A DNA stretch of 64,000 bases from assembly GCF_003568665.1 (NCBI RefSeq), contig NZ_QXMH01000003.1:124001-188000 (forward strand), given 5' to 3'. Within the stretch, counting starts at the first letter, position 1. Every line of letters begins with the position of its first letter. The notes under the pieces were generated by a model. The model made no database searches. It was given only the letters and a program-made list of their open reading frames with translations, and was not told where the DNA came from. The position numbers and the translations under genes are program-made. This DNA is from Chitinophaga alhagiae. GTDB taxonomy: Bacteria; Bacteroidota; Bacteroidia; Chitinophagales; Chitinophagaceae. Below, in pieces: positions 55,985 through 64,000 of this stretch.

Positions 55985-57601
55985 TCACTTCTTGTTAACA
56001 GGTTTTAGGTCCAGGTCATGAAAATCGAGGCTGACGTCTGTTAGCGGCGAAACGGCTTTCATCTTTACCGCATCGATCTTTCCTTCGGGCGTCAGTGAAA
56101 AAGTAACAAAGGCATCTCCGCGCACCTCGCGGTGGTCCCAGCGTACAATGAAGGTCTCATATTGCCAGTGCTCCAGCTTGCCGTAAAACACCGGCGTATG
56201 GCTGAATGTCATATGCAGGCCTCCATCTTTCATGGTGATGACAACATCTCCATACCAGGGATCGCGGTAGGTGCCGCAATATTTTTGGAGCGGCAATGCG
56301 GGCCTGGAGTTGGCGTCACGCACGCCCAGCGCCTGTTGCTCCAGTTGGGAAAAGCGGGCAAATTTGGCGTCTTCCTGCTTGCGGTAGCCCGCTATCCAGT
56401 CAAAGGGCGCCGTTTTCAGGTAATGGTCTGCAATATGCTGGATGATGGCGTTGTAAGCGTTGCCGGACTCCTGGTTGGTGAGTACGGTGATGCCCAGGTT
56501 GATTTCCGGGAACATCATCACGCAGGAAACAAAGCCGTCCAGCTTGCCGCCGTGGGTCACCACCTTGGCGCCGCGGTTCAGGTATACGCGGAAGCCCAGC
56601 GCATAGGCATTCAGCGATGTGCGCGCCGGCGCTATCCAGGCGGGTACGTTCAGCTCCGGCATGGGGTTGACGCCCTGCCACAGCAAGGTGGTGGTAGCGG
56701 GTTTAAACAGCGCCTTGCCTGTTGCCATCCTGCCGGAATCGAGCTGCAGCAGCATCCACTTTGCCATGTCGGTGGCGTTGGATACAATGCCGCCGGCGGG
56801 ATTGGATTTATCGCTCATGCCTTCTTCAAAAAAAGTTTCCAGCACGCTGATATTCCCTTTGCTGTCCGGGATGTGCGATGCGGCAATGTTTGCCTCCTGC
56901 TGGAACAGGGAAAAGCGGTGCAGCGTTTCGCGCATACCGGCGGGCGTTAATATTTCCTGGCGGATGAAGTCTTCCCATTCCAGCCCGCTTACCGCCTTGA
57001 TCACTTCCCCCGCCGCCAGGTACAGTACATTGTCATACGCATAGGCAGACCGGAAGCTGTTCACGAGCGGAAGGTGGCGTATCTTCTCCACAATTTCCCT
57101 GCGGGTAAAGGTGGTCACGGGGAACTGCATCAGGTCGCCCGCGTAAGGCGCAAGGCCGCTGTTATGCACCAGCAGGTCTTTGATGGTCAGCTCCCGCGTT
57201 ACATAGGGATCAGACAGGCGGAACCAGGGCAGGTGATCGATCACCGGATCGTCCCACTTCAGTTGGCCGCGTTCGGCCAGTATGCCCAGGGCAGTAGCTG
57301 TAAAGGCCTTGGAGTTGGACGCTATGGGGAACAGCGTATGCTCGTCTACCCGCTGGCCGCCGCCCGTTTTCCTGATGCCGTAGCCTTTGGAGAGCACTAC
57401 CTGCCCGTCTTTCACCACGGCAATGCTTAAACCGGGCACATGAAATACTTTCAGCACCTTTTCAATATAGGCGTCCAGGCCCGGCGGTAAAGTGGCCTGT
57501 TGCCGGGCGTATGCCGTGGCCGAGCAGGTCACTGCCAGGCAGCACAACACCAGCACTTTCCGGCAGGTGCTGCCGGTCAAATTGATCATACCTTTCATCA
57601 T
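55985..57601 (-). CDS. Exported serine hydrolase with DUF3471 tail
   Basis: A 538-residue protein of the beta-lactamase/PBP fold. The signal peptide (VLVLCCLAVTCSATAYA) is followed by IASNSK (SxxK, Ser95), a Tyr-x-Asn-like AYDNVLYLAAGEVI and a THGGKLDGFVS. The C-terminal part (about 430-538; CGTYRDPWYGDVVITM) is DUF3471-like. The start at 57601 is chosen; the frame extends upstream into the previous gene. Second of three paralogues in a row. Confidence 0.9.
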   Translation of the reverse strand: MMKGMINLTGSTCRKVLVLCCLAVTCSATAYARQQATLPPGLDAYIEKVLKVFHVPGLSIAVVKDGQVVLSKGYGIRKTGGGQRVDEHTLFPIASNSKAFTATALGILAERGQLKWDDPVIDHLPWFRLSDPYVTRELTIKDLLVHNSGLAPYAGDLMQFPVTTFTRREIVEKIRHLPLVNSFRSAYAYDNVLYLAAGEVIKAVSGLEWEDFIRQEILTPAGMRETLHRFSLFQQEANIAASHIPDSKGNISVLETFFEEGMSDKSNPAGGIVSNATDMAKWMLLQLDSGRMATGKALFKPATTTLLWQGVNPMPELNVPAWIAPARTSLNAYALGFRVYLNRGAKVVTHGGKLDGFVSCVMMFPEINLGITVLTNQESGNAYNAIIQHIADHYLKTAPFDWIAGYRKQEDAKFARFSQLEQQALGVRDANSRPALPLQKYCGTYRDPWYGDVVITMKDGGLHMTFSHTPVFYGKLEHWQYETFIVRWDHREVRGDAFVTFSLTPEGKIDAVKMKAVSPLTDVSLDFHDLDLKPVNKK

Positions 57602-57621
57602 GCTTGATGGTTGAGTAAATG

Positions 57622-58830
57622 TTAAAACAGGTCCTGGTCCGGCCATACCGTACTGCTGCTGTTCACGGCCGGCCATATCAGGCGGTCAAGCGCGGTAGAG
57701 AACGCAGCGGTCGTATTCCGGGTGTTCAGCAATATAGACCAGCAGTACCCGTGGTACGTACGCACCAGCCAGGTGCGGGTGCCAGACAGGGAACCGCCGT
57801 GGTACCAGTTGTGGCTGATAGTGCTGATGCGGATACCGAACGCGTAGTTCGATATGGTGGAAGGCGTGCTCATGGTAGTGATGGTGGCCGGCGCCAGCAT
57901 GTCCGGCACCGTGGTGAACCCGTCCGCATGCACCATAATGCGCAGCAGGTCTATAGCGCTGGCAATCCACGAGCCCGCGGCGCGCAACCTTGAAAAGGTA
58001 TTGGTGGCATAGCCGTACGGGTTCTGGCCGCTCTGGCCGTAGTATTTCACTTCATGAGGCTTCCTGCCTGCCAGTGTGGCCACGCCTATCTGCATATTGG
58101 TAACACCGGCCGGCGTCAGCACGTTTTGCTGGATGAAGTCCACATAGGCCTGCCCGCTTACTTTTTCAATAATGCGGCCCAGTATCATGAAACCCAGGTT
58201 GGAGTAATCCAGGTTGGCGCCGGGCAAGGTGGCCAGCGGCCGGTTGTCTATGGCCCAGCCTATCAACTGGTCAATATTCAGCGTTGATTGCGCAAATGCG
58301 GGATCGTTGGAGGAATTGCCCCAGCCGCCGCCTTCGTGGCGCAGCAGGTGCTCTACCGTAATATCTTCCACGTAGGCCGGGTACGGGAGGCTGCCCAGCG
58401 TATCGCCCAGCAGGCCGCCGGTACCGAATACTTTATCCGTCAGCTCCAGCTCGTCGTCTTCCACCAGCTTCATGATGCCGATGGCGGTGATGAATTTGGA
58501 CAGGCTGGCTATGCGGAACAGGCTGGCCGTGTCTACCGCTTCCAGCGTTTCCTGGTCGGCCAGGCCATAACCTTTGGCGTATACCAGCTTGCCGTCTTTA
58601 GTAACCGCAATGGACGCACCGGGCACATTGTACTGCGCCATAAAATTGGTGATCTGCGTGTCTATCACCGGCATGTCTGTTACCAGTGTTTGCGGGTCAT
58701 TGGTGTCTGCCTTTACATCGGGCAGTGTTGGCGGCAGGTCTTTTTTGGAACAGGCCGCCAGCAGCAGCATGGCCAGCATCAGGCCGTACGGGCATAACTT
58801 TATATAACGGTTAGAATAGTACCAACGCAT
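57622..58830 (-). CDS. Serine hydrolase lipoprotein (beta-lactamase family)
   Basis: A 402-residue lipoprotein (LAMLLLAAC, Cys27) with the beta-lactamase/PBP fold: ASLSK (SxxK, Ser109), LDYSNLGFMILG (YSN) and a late YHGGSLSGTRTW. It has no extra C-terminal domain. It follows susD by 35 bp and is the first of three tandem serine hydrolases, probably facing the periplasm or cell surface. Confidence 0.9.
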   Translation of the reverse strand: MRWYYSNRYIKLCPYGLMLAMLLLAACSKKDLPPTLPDVKADTNDPQTLVTDMPVIDTQITNFMAQYNVPGASIAVTKDGKLVYAKGYGLADQETLEAVDTASLFRIASLSKFITAIGIMKLVEDDELELTDKVFGTGGLLGDTLGSLPYPAYVEDITVEHLLRHEGGGWGNSSNDPAFAQSTLNIDQLIGWAIDNRPLATLPGANLDYSNLGFMILGRIIEKVSGQAYVDFIQQNVLTPAGVTNMQIGVATLAGRKPHEVKYYGQSGQNPYGYATNTFSRLRAAGSWIASAIDLLRIMVHADGFTTVPDMLAPATITTMSTPSTISNYAFGIRISTISHNWYHGGSLSGTRTWLVRTYHGYCWSILLNTRNTTAAFSTALDRLIWPAVNSSSTVWPDQDLF

Positions 58831-58865
58831 CTTATTGAGTTTTCAGTTAACAAATAATTACCGGG

Positions 58866-60320
58866 TCAACGCCAGCCAGGGTTTTGCTCCATGTTGGGGT
58901 TGGCGTTTATTTCATTGTACGGGATCGGCATAATGAAACGGTTATGCGGGTATGCATACGTGGTCTGCGCATCTGACTGGATGTTGATCACGTCCTTGCC
59001 TTTCCGGTTCAGATCAAACAGGCGGTTGCCTTCAAATGCCAGCTCTTTCCGCCGTTCCAGCAACACGCGGTCTACCAGTGCCTGGCCGCTGAGGTCTACC
59101 TCTGCCGCCTGCGTATCCGCGCGTTTAACGATGGTGTTCAGATCTTCCAGCGCGCCCGCGTGGCGGGAGGCGTCTGTGAGCGCCAGTTCAGCCCTGGCTT
59201 CCGCCCGTATCAGGTATATCTCCGCCTTTCTCAGCACTTTTGGATTATCGTCCTTGCTGCCAACGCCGTTAGGGTATTTTTTGATGAAGTACGCCTGCGG
59301 CTCTCCTCCCACGCGCACGCCGGGCACTATCAGCTGGCGGCGCACGTCTGTGGCCGTGTAGGTATCATACAGGTCTTGGGTGGCCAGCAGGTCCCCATAA
59401 CCGTTCTGCTCCGTGAAATACCCGATGCCGTCCGAACCGGAATTGCTGGTAGAAGTATTGCCTATTTCGAGAATAGATTCCGCGGTGAACTTGGCGGCCC
59501 AGCCGGCTACATAGTTCTGGTTCTGCAGCAGGGAGTAGCTGGTGTTGTCGATCACCTTGGTGGCGTACAGTTCCGCATTCACCCAATCTTCCTGGTACAG
59601 GTATACTTTGGCCAGCAGCGCCTGTGCGGCCGCAAGGGTAAAGCGGCCGTTCTTTTTGGCGTTGCCCAGCAGCGATTCCGCCTGCTTCAGGTCTGTGATG
59701 ATCTGCTGATAGCTTTTATTCACGGTTTCGCGGACCGGGTAAATGATCTGGCTGGCGGGCTCTGTATAAATGGGGATGCCGGGGTGGGAAGCGTCTGCCG
59801 TAAAACGGTACGGCTGCGCAAAGAACCGCACCATGTCAAAACATGCCAGGGCGCGGCAGGCATATAGTTCCCCCATTACCTGGTTGGCCTGCGCCTGTTC
59901 GGCGGCGGAGAAACTGATAGCCCGGCCGGCCGCCAATGCCAGGTTGGCATTGGCAACCACCTGGTTCATCAATTGCCAGGCGCCGGTAATATAGGAGTCT
60001 CCGTTAGTAACAGTAAAACGGTCTTCGTTCAGGTACCGCCCTGAATTTTTGATGCTGACAAAGCTGTTGTCAGACATCAGCTCGGGTATCACCGTGAACG
60101 TACGGTTATAGTAATTGGACTGCTTGAAGAGGCTGTACACCCCGGTAGAAGCCGTGGTAAGCGATTCAAGGTCGGATATATGATCAAAGTCTATTGCCTG
60201 CGGGTTTTTCAGCTCCAGGAAGCTCTTGCCGCAACCGGACAGCAGCACTGCCGCCCCGGCCAATATTAGAAACGCACATGTATGTAGAGTTCGCACTACC
60301 CTAGCTGTAATAATTTCCAT
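58866..60320 (-). CDS. susD: SusD/RagB-family lipoprotein
   Basis: A 484-residue outer-membrane lipoprotein (LLSGC, Cys30) that caps the SusC barrel and binds substrate. TPR-like helices and the C-terminal KGKDVINIQSDAQTTYAYPH and RFIMPIPYNEINANPNMEQN are typical. The ATG at 60320 is preferred to a TTG two codons earlier. It follows susC by 18 bp. Bound ligand is not evident from sequence; peptides as well as glycans are handled by such pairs. Confidence 0.93.
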   Translation of the reverse strand: MEIITARVVRTLHTCAFLILAGAAVLLSGCGKSFLELKNPQAIDFDHISDLESLTTASTGVYSLFKQSNYYNRTFTVIPELMSDNSFVSIKNSGRYLNEDRFTVTNGDSYITGAWQLMNQVVANANLALAAGRAISFSAAEQAQANQVMGELYACRALACFDMVRFFAQPYRFTADASHPGIPIYTEPASQIIYPVRETVNKSYQQIITDLKQAESLLGNAKKNGRFTLAAAQALLAKVYLYQEDWVNAELYATKVIDNTSYSLLQNQNYVAGWAAKFTAESILEIGNTSTSNSGSDGIGYFTEQNGYGDLLATQDLYDTYTATDVRRQLIVPGVRVGGEPQAYFIKKYPNGVGSKDDNPKVLRKAEIYLIRAEARAELALTDASRHAGALEDLNTIVKRADTQAAEVDLSGQALVDRVLLERRKELAFEGNRLFDLNRKGKDVINIQSDAQTTYAYPHNRFIMPIPYNEINANPNMEQNPGWR

Positions 60321-60338
60321 AAACAATGTATTGATGGT

Positions 60339-63300
60339 TTATAGTGATAAGTTGACGCCCACCGCATACTGCCGTGAAATGGGCAGATTCTGGTCAAGAA
60401 TGCCGCTGATGTCCACTTCGGGATCATAAGGCAGGTAAGGGTCGCGGATGTAGGTGTACAGGTTGTTACCCCTGACATATACCTGCGCTCCTTTCACTAC
60501 CTGTGTGAGCGGGCCTCTCAACGGCACCTGGTAAGAGAGCGTCACTTCCCGCAGCCTGATGTAGCTGCCATCGTACAGGAAGCGGGTGGAAGACTGGCCG
60601 GTAAGCCCTGACTGGGTGCCACGGTACATGATCTTGGGATACTTGGCATTGTCTCCCGGCTGTTTCCAGTGGTTGTTGTAGGTCATACGGCTCATCTGCG
60701 CTGTTTCCGCCAGCCCTGCCGAACCGTCTGACTGGGTATATTGCCCCCAGTTGTCATAGATATAATTGCCCCAGTTGAAATAGATGAGGGCGGACAAGGA
60801 CAGACCTTTGTACGTGAAGGTATTGGTAAACCCGCCAAAGAACCTGGGCAATGCGCTCATCCCTTCCTGCTTGAAGGGGGCTGCCTGGTTGAATACATTG
60901 GTGGTAGCGCTTTTGGATGCATTGGTATACCAGAGCGCCTCGCCTGTTTGCGGGTCTACGCCGGCATAACCGCGCAGGTAGAACTGGTAGAAATCCCCGC
61001 CTATCTGCCGCAGGTACACGCCCTGCACCTTGCTGGAATCCTGGTATTTGAGGATCTTGTTCTTTTGCGTGGAGATGTTAAAGCTGCTGTTCCATGCAAA
61101 CCCGCCGGCCACTTTCGGTTTAACCGGTTGCCCGTTGAGGGTAAATTCCCAGCCGTAGTTCTTCATGGAGCCTACGTTGAAGTTCAGGGAGCCTACGCCG
61201 TTTTCCATGGGCACGGGCATGTCCTGGAACAGCTTGTCCGTACGGCGGGTGTACCAGTCAATGGCGCCGGAGAGGCGGCCGCGGAAGATCTCGAACTCCA
61301 GCCCAACGTCCAGCGGGCGGTTCTCTTCCCAGGTAAGCGTACCGCTTTCTATCTGCGCTATGATGAAGCCGGGATTGTTCATGTAATTGGCGCCGCCGAG
61401 CAGGTAGCCTTGCGCGCCGTAGTACTCTCCCAGCTGGCTGCCGCTGAGGCCATAGCTCACCCGCAGTTTCAGCAGGTCTACCCAGCTAACGCCCGTCATG
61501 AAGTTTTCCTTGTCTATGTTCCAGGCGCCGCCGGCAGACCAGAAGTTGGCCCAGCGCACCAGGCTGCCGAAACGGGATGAGCCGTCTCTCCTGCCGGTAA
61601 GGTTCAGGTAATATTTCTGATCGTAATTAAAGCTGGTATTGACGAAGTAGGAAGCCAGGGTGGCCGCTGCCTTGTAGCTCCAGGCAATGAAAGGCTCGGA
61701 AGCGTTGCCGAGGGTATACAGGTCTTCGGCGGCAAAATTGTTGGCTTGCGTGCTCACCCTCTTCAGGTTACGCCGCGCGGCTTCCTGCCCAACCGTGGCG
61801 TTGATGCCCAGCCCGCCTAATTGTTTGTTGAACTTCAGGAGGTTGGAAACCGTCCAGTTATGCCACAGGGTGCTGTATTCAGATCCCCTGCCGTTGGTGC
61901 CCCGGCCGTCCGGCCAAAGCGGGCTCCAGTAGCGGTAATCATCGGAGTAGTGCAGGTCTATGCCTACTTTTGATTCGGCAGACAGGTAGTCTGTCAACTG
62001 CAGTTGCGCGCCTATGTTGCCGATGGCCTGGTAAATGCTGGTCTCATACTTGTTTTCGTTCCTCACCACTTCCGGGTTGTGGGTGATCAGCGGGTTGTAG
62101 TCCCCGTTTTCCGTATAGGGCGAGAGCCAGGGTACCAGCCTGTACAGGCCGCGTATGGGGTTTTGCCCCAGGCCCGCTGCGGGTACGGTGCTCAGCCGTT
62201 GCGATGCCAGGTTCATGGAACCGTTGAAGCTCAGCCGGTTGCTTGCCTTGTGGTTCACGGAAAGCCGGCCGGTTTTCCGGTCAAACCACTGTCCGCGGGT
62301 AACGGCATCCTGTTTATAATACCCTCCTGAAAGGAAGAACTTCGTTTTATCGTTACCGCCGGAAGCAGACAGGTTGTACTGCTGGTACTGGCCGGTTTGC
62401 GTGATCACGTCCATCCAGTCCGTATTCACGTCGGGCTTCAGGCCCTGGCTCACCAGGTAATCCAGCGCGGCGTCTGGCGTGGAGATGTTGTTGACATTCC
62501 GGTTGATCACCCCTTCTATCAGCATGGAGGTCATTTCCGCTGTGTTCAGCGGTTTGTTGCGGGCGGAAGTGGCCATCTGGTTAACACCGTAATTGGCGGA
62601 TGCGGATATTTTTGTTCTGCCCGCCGCACCTTTTTTGGTGGTGATGAGAATAACGCCGTTGGCGCCCTGCGACCCGTAAATAGCCGCTGCGGAGGCGTCT
62701 TTCAGCACGGTGATAGACTCAATGTCATTGGGATTGATGCCTGCGCCGGAGTTGGAAGAGGTGGCCAGCGTGGTAATTTCCTGGGTAAGCATCGGCACGC
62801 CGTCTACCACGTACAAAGGCGTATTGATACCGCTGAAAGAGCTGATGCCCCTGAGCCGTACGGTGGGCGCGGCGCCCGGCTGGCCGGTAGATTCCATCAC
62901 CTGCAGACCGGCTACGTTGCCCTGGAGGGATTGCTGGTAGGACGGGCGGGAGCGGTCTTCCAGCTGCTCGCTTTTCACGGTGGTGGCGGAGCCGGTATAG
63001 GAAGCGCGGCTTTGCGTGCCGTAAGGCACTACCAACACTTCATCTATCTGCCGTGCCGCTGGCTTCATGATCACGGTGATCTCACCTTCTGCCGTGCGGG
63101 TAACAGCGGCGTCTTTACCGCCGCTCAAACGAACGGCGCCGTTCTGCTGGAAATGGGCCGTCAGCTCCTGGGTGGCATAGCCCACAAAAGTGATCACGAT
63201 CACCGCGCCTTCCCGCACGCCGTTCAGCTGGAAACGGCCCTGCTCGTTAGACTGCGCTCCTTTGGAACTGCCCTTGATAAAGATGCTGGCGCCCCATACC

Positions 63301-63776
63301 GGCTCTCCTGCCGGCGTAATGAGCCTGCCCGTAATATCTCCTCTTACAGAATCGGCCGCGGCGGCCTGGCGGAAGGAAGAGGCTGCGTTCCGGGACAGGA
63401 TGATCGTTTTGTTCACGATCTTGTAGGAAACGGGCTGGTCTTTCAGGCATAGTTTCAGCACGTCTTCCAGGGGACTGTTGTTCACCTGTACGGTAACGCG
63501 CTGCGCTTGCCGTATATCACTGTCAAAGTAGACGAAGTTGTACCCCGTCTGCTTCTTGATTTCCCGGAAAACGCGGGAAATGGGCGCGTCTTTTTCGTTA
63601 ATGGTGAGTATCTGTGTGTATCCTCTTGCACTAGCGGAAAGACAGCCGATCAGTAAAAAGACCGTAGACAGTTTCATGGCTCGGATCACATTGTGTTTAA
63701 AAATTTCTTGAAGAAGGGTGACGCGTGGAAGCGTATTGCGCCATCTTCTGACAGGCAACTTCTTGGTTAAAGTCAT
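60339..63776 (-). CDS. susC: SusC/RagA TonB-dependent receptor with STN domain
   Basis: A 1145-residue outer-membrane transporter. After a signal (MKLSTVFLLIGCLSASARG, about 34-52) comes an STN domain (about 55-125; FREIKKQTGYNFVYFDSD), a carboxypeptidase-like beta-sandwich (about 148-205), a TonB plug (LRGISSFSGINTPLYVVDGV) and the beta-barrel. STN domains usually signal to FecR/ECF regulators, none of which is adjacent here. The start at 63776 gives an extension typical of Chitinophaga annotations; the Met at 63677 is also possible. First gene of the leftward locus. Confidence 0.93.
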   Translation of the reverse strand: MTLTKKLPVRRWRNTLPRVTLLQEIFKHNVIRAMKLSTVFLLIGCLSASARGYTQILTINEKDAPISRVFREIKKQTGYNFVYFDSDIRQAQRVTVQVNNSPLEDVLKLCLKDQPVSYKIVNKTIILSRNAASSFRQAAAADSVRGDITGRLITPAGEPVWGASIFIKGSSKGAQSNEQGRFQLNGVREGAVIVITFVGYATQELTAHFQQNGAVRLSGGKDAAVTRTAEGEITVIMKPAARQIDEVLVVPYGTQSRASYTGSATTVKSEQLEDRSRPSYQQSLQGNVAGLQVMESTGQPGAAPTVRLRGISSFSGINTPLYVVDGVPMLTQEITTLATSSNSGAGINPNDIESITVLKDASAAAIYGSQGANGVILITTKKGAAGRTKISASANYGVNQMATSARNKPLNTAEMTSMLIEGVINRNVNNISTPDAALDYLVSQGLKPDVNTDWMDVITQTGQYQQYNLSASGGNDKTKFFLSGGYYKQDAVTRGQWFDRKTGRLSVNHKASNRLSFNGSMNLASQRLSTVPAAGLGQNPIRGLYRLVPWLSPYTENGDYNPLITHNPEVVRNENKYETSIYQAIGNIGAQLQLTDYLSAESKVGIDLHYSDDYRYWSPLWPDGRGTNGRGSEYSTLWHNWTVSNLLKFNKQLGGLGINATVGQEAARRNLKRVSTQANNFAAEDLYTLGNASEPFIAWSYKAAATLASYFVNTSFNYDQKYYLNLTGRRDGSSRFGSLVRWANFWSAGGAWNIDKENFMTGVSWVDLLKLRVSYGLSGSQLGEYYGAQGYLLGGANYMNNPGFIIAQIESGTLTWEENRPLDVGLEFEIFRGRLSGAIDWYTRRTDKLFQDMPVPMENGVGSLNFNVGSMKNYGWEFTLNGQPVKPKVAGGFAWNSSFNISTQKNKILKYQDSSKVQGVYLRQIGGDFYQFYLRGYAGVDPQTGEALWYTNASKSATTNVFNQAAPFKQEGMSALPRFFGGFTNTFTYKGLSLSALIYFNWGNYIYDNWGQYTQSDGSAGLAETAQMSRMTYNNHWKQPGDNAKYPKIMYRGTQSGLTGQSSTRFLYDGSYIRLREVTLSYQVPLRGPLTQVVKGAQVYVRGNNLYTYIRDPYLPYDPEVDISGILDQNLPISRQYAVGVNLSL

Positions 63777-63881
63777 ATCTTTGCCGGGTCCCGGTTACCC
63801 CCGGGACTGGTTTGGGTGAAGAAAAGAAAACAGTCAAGCGAGATTGTATTTCCCAGTGCAAACCGGGTTTACCCAAATTCC

Positions 63882-63916
63882 GGCCGTTCCGTCTGAACCA
63901 CGGAGCGGCCTTTTAT
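63882..63916 (+). terminator. Orphan rightward terminator upstream of susC
   Basis: An 11-bp stem with one wobble (63882-63892 with 63900-63910), seven-base loop, and TTTTATTTG on the + strand. It has no A-tract on its left, so it acts only rightward, yet no rightward gene precedes it; susC runs the other way. It may end a short RNA opposite the susC leader. A separate 7-bp hairpin lies at 63788-63807. Nothing else is seen in 63777-64000. Confidence 0.6.
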
Positions 63917-64000
63917 TTGAATACCCCTATTTGCTATGGTACTGCGGAAAGCCTCTACTGTCTTGCACCATCGGCGTTGCGCCGGAATAAACCTGATTTT

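Overview
The window is chromosomal DNA of a Bacteroidota bacterium, most likely Chitinophagaceae (Chitinophaga-like). This rests on a SusC/SusD pair whose SusC carries an N-terminal STN domain, several promoters of the Bacteroidota form TTG-N19/20-TAnnTTTG, many lipoproteins, DUF3857/transglutaminase proteins, and a host sequence that is visibly GC-rich except in one AT-rich insert. The assignment comes from reading the sequence; no database was searched.

Layout. 1-5105: the end of a gene, then a leftward block with TerC, a zinc-ribbon protein and tyrosine catabolism (4-hydroxyphenylpyruvate dioxygenase and homogentisate dioxygenase with an aldo/keto reductase between them). 5600-12109: a rightward threonine operon thrA-thrB-thrC, preceded by a promoter, a 34-codon leader peptide with a run of seven Thr and three Ile codons, and hairpins (a thrL-like attenuator), followed by a TPR lipoprotein and rpe. 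12087-15098: a soluble multi-PAS histidine kinase and a single-domain response regulator, leftward. 15217-18140: purE, a PhoH-family ATPase, a DUF4878 lipoprotein and inorganic pyrophosphatase, several with recognisable promoters. 18182-23057: an 11-bp tandem repeat, an NlpC/P60 hydrolase, two sigma/anti-sigma pairs, a small protein beside a DUF6934-like gene, and guanine deaminase. 23638-33744: ClpB, a DUF937-OmpA protein, two DUF3857 proteins, QueG and a collagen-like lipoprotein.

33817-47763 is a genomic island next to tRNA-Pro(CGG). It holds a large serine recombinase, an XRE regulator, a two-gene Gabija system (gajA, gajB) and, 30 bp further on, a complete four-gene Wadjet system (jetA-jetB-jetC-jetD). 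All six defence genes point the same way and the jet genes overlap. Two degraded copies of the tRNA 3' end, each followed by a terminator hairpin, lie at 46590 and 47740. This suggests nested or successive insertions, the outer segment carrying a decayed gene and a DUF1826-like gene.

47959-63776: a GNAT acetyltransferase, then a long leftward series beginning with SusC and SusD, followed by three serine hydrolases of the beta-lactamase/penicillin-binding fold, an Ala-Glu-type dipeptide epimerase, a DUF819 membrane protein, a GH99/GH71-like secreted hydrolase and a Tat-exported Gfo/Idh/MocA oxidoreductase. Together the SusCD-hydrolase-epimerase-DUF819 genes look like a locus for taking up and processing peptides, possibly D-amino-acid-containing cell-wall peptides. 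The most noteworthy features are the Gabija-Wadjet island with its tRNA scars, the thrL-like leader in a Bacteroidota background, and the putative peptide-salvage locus.
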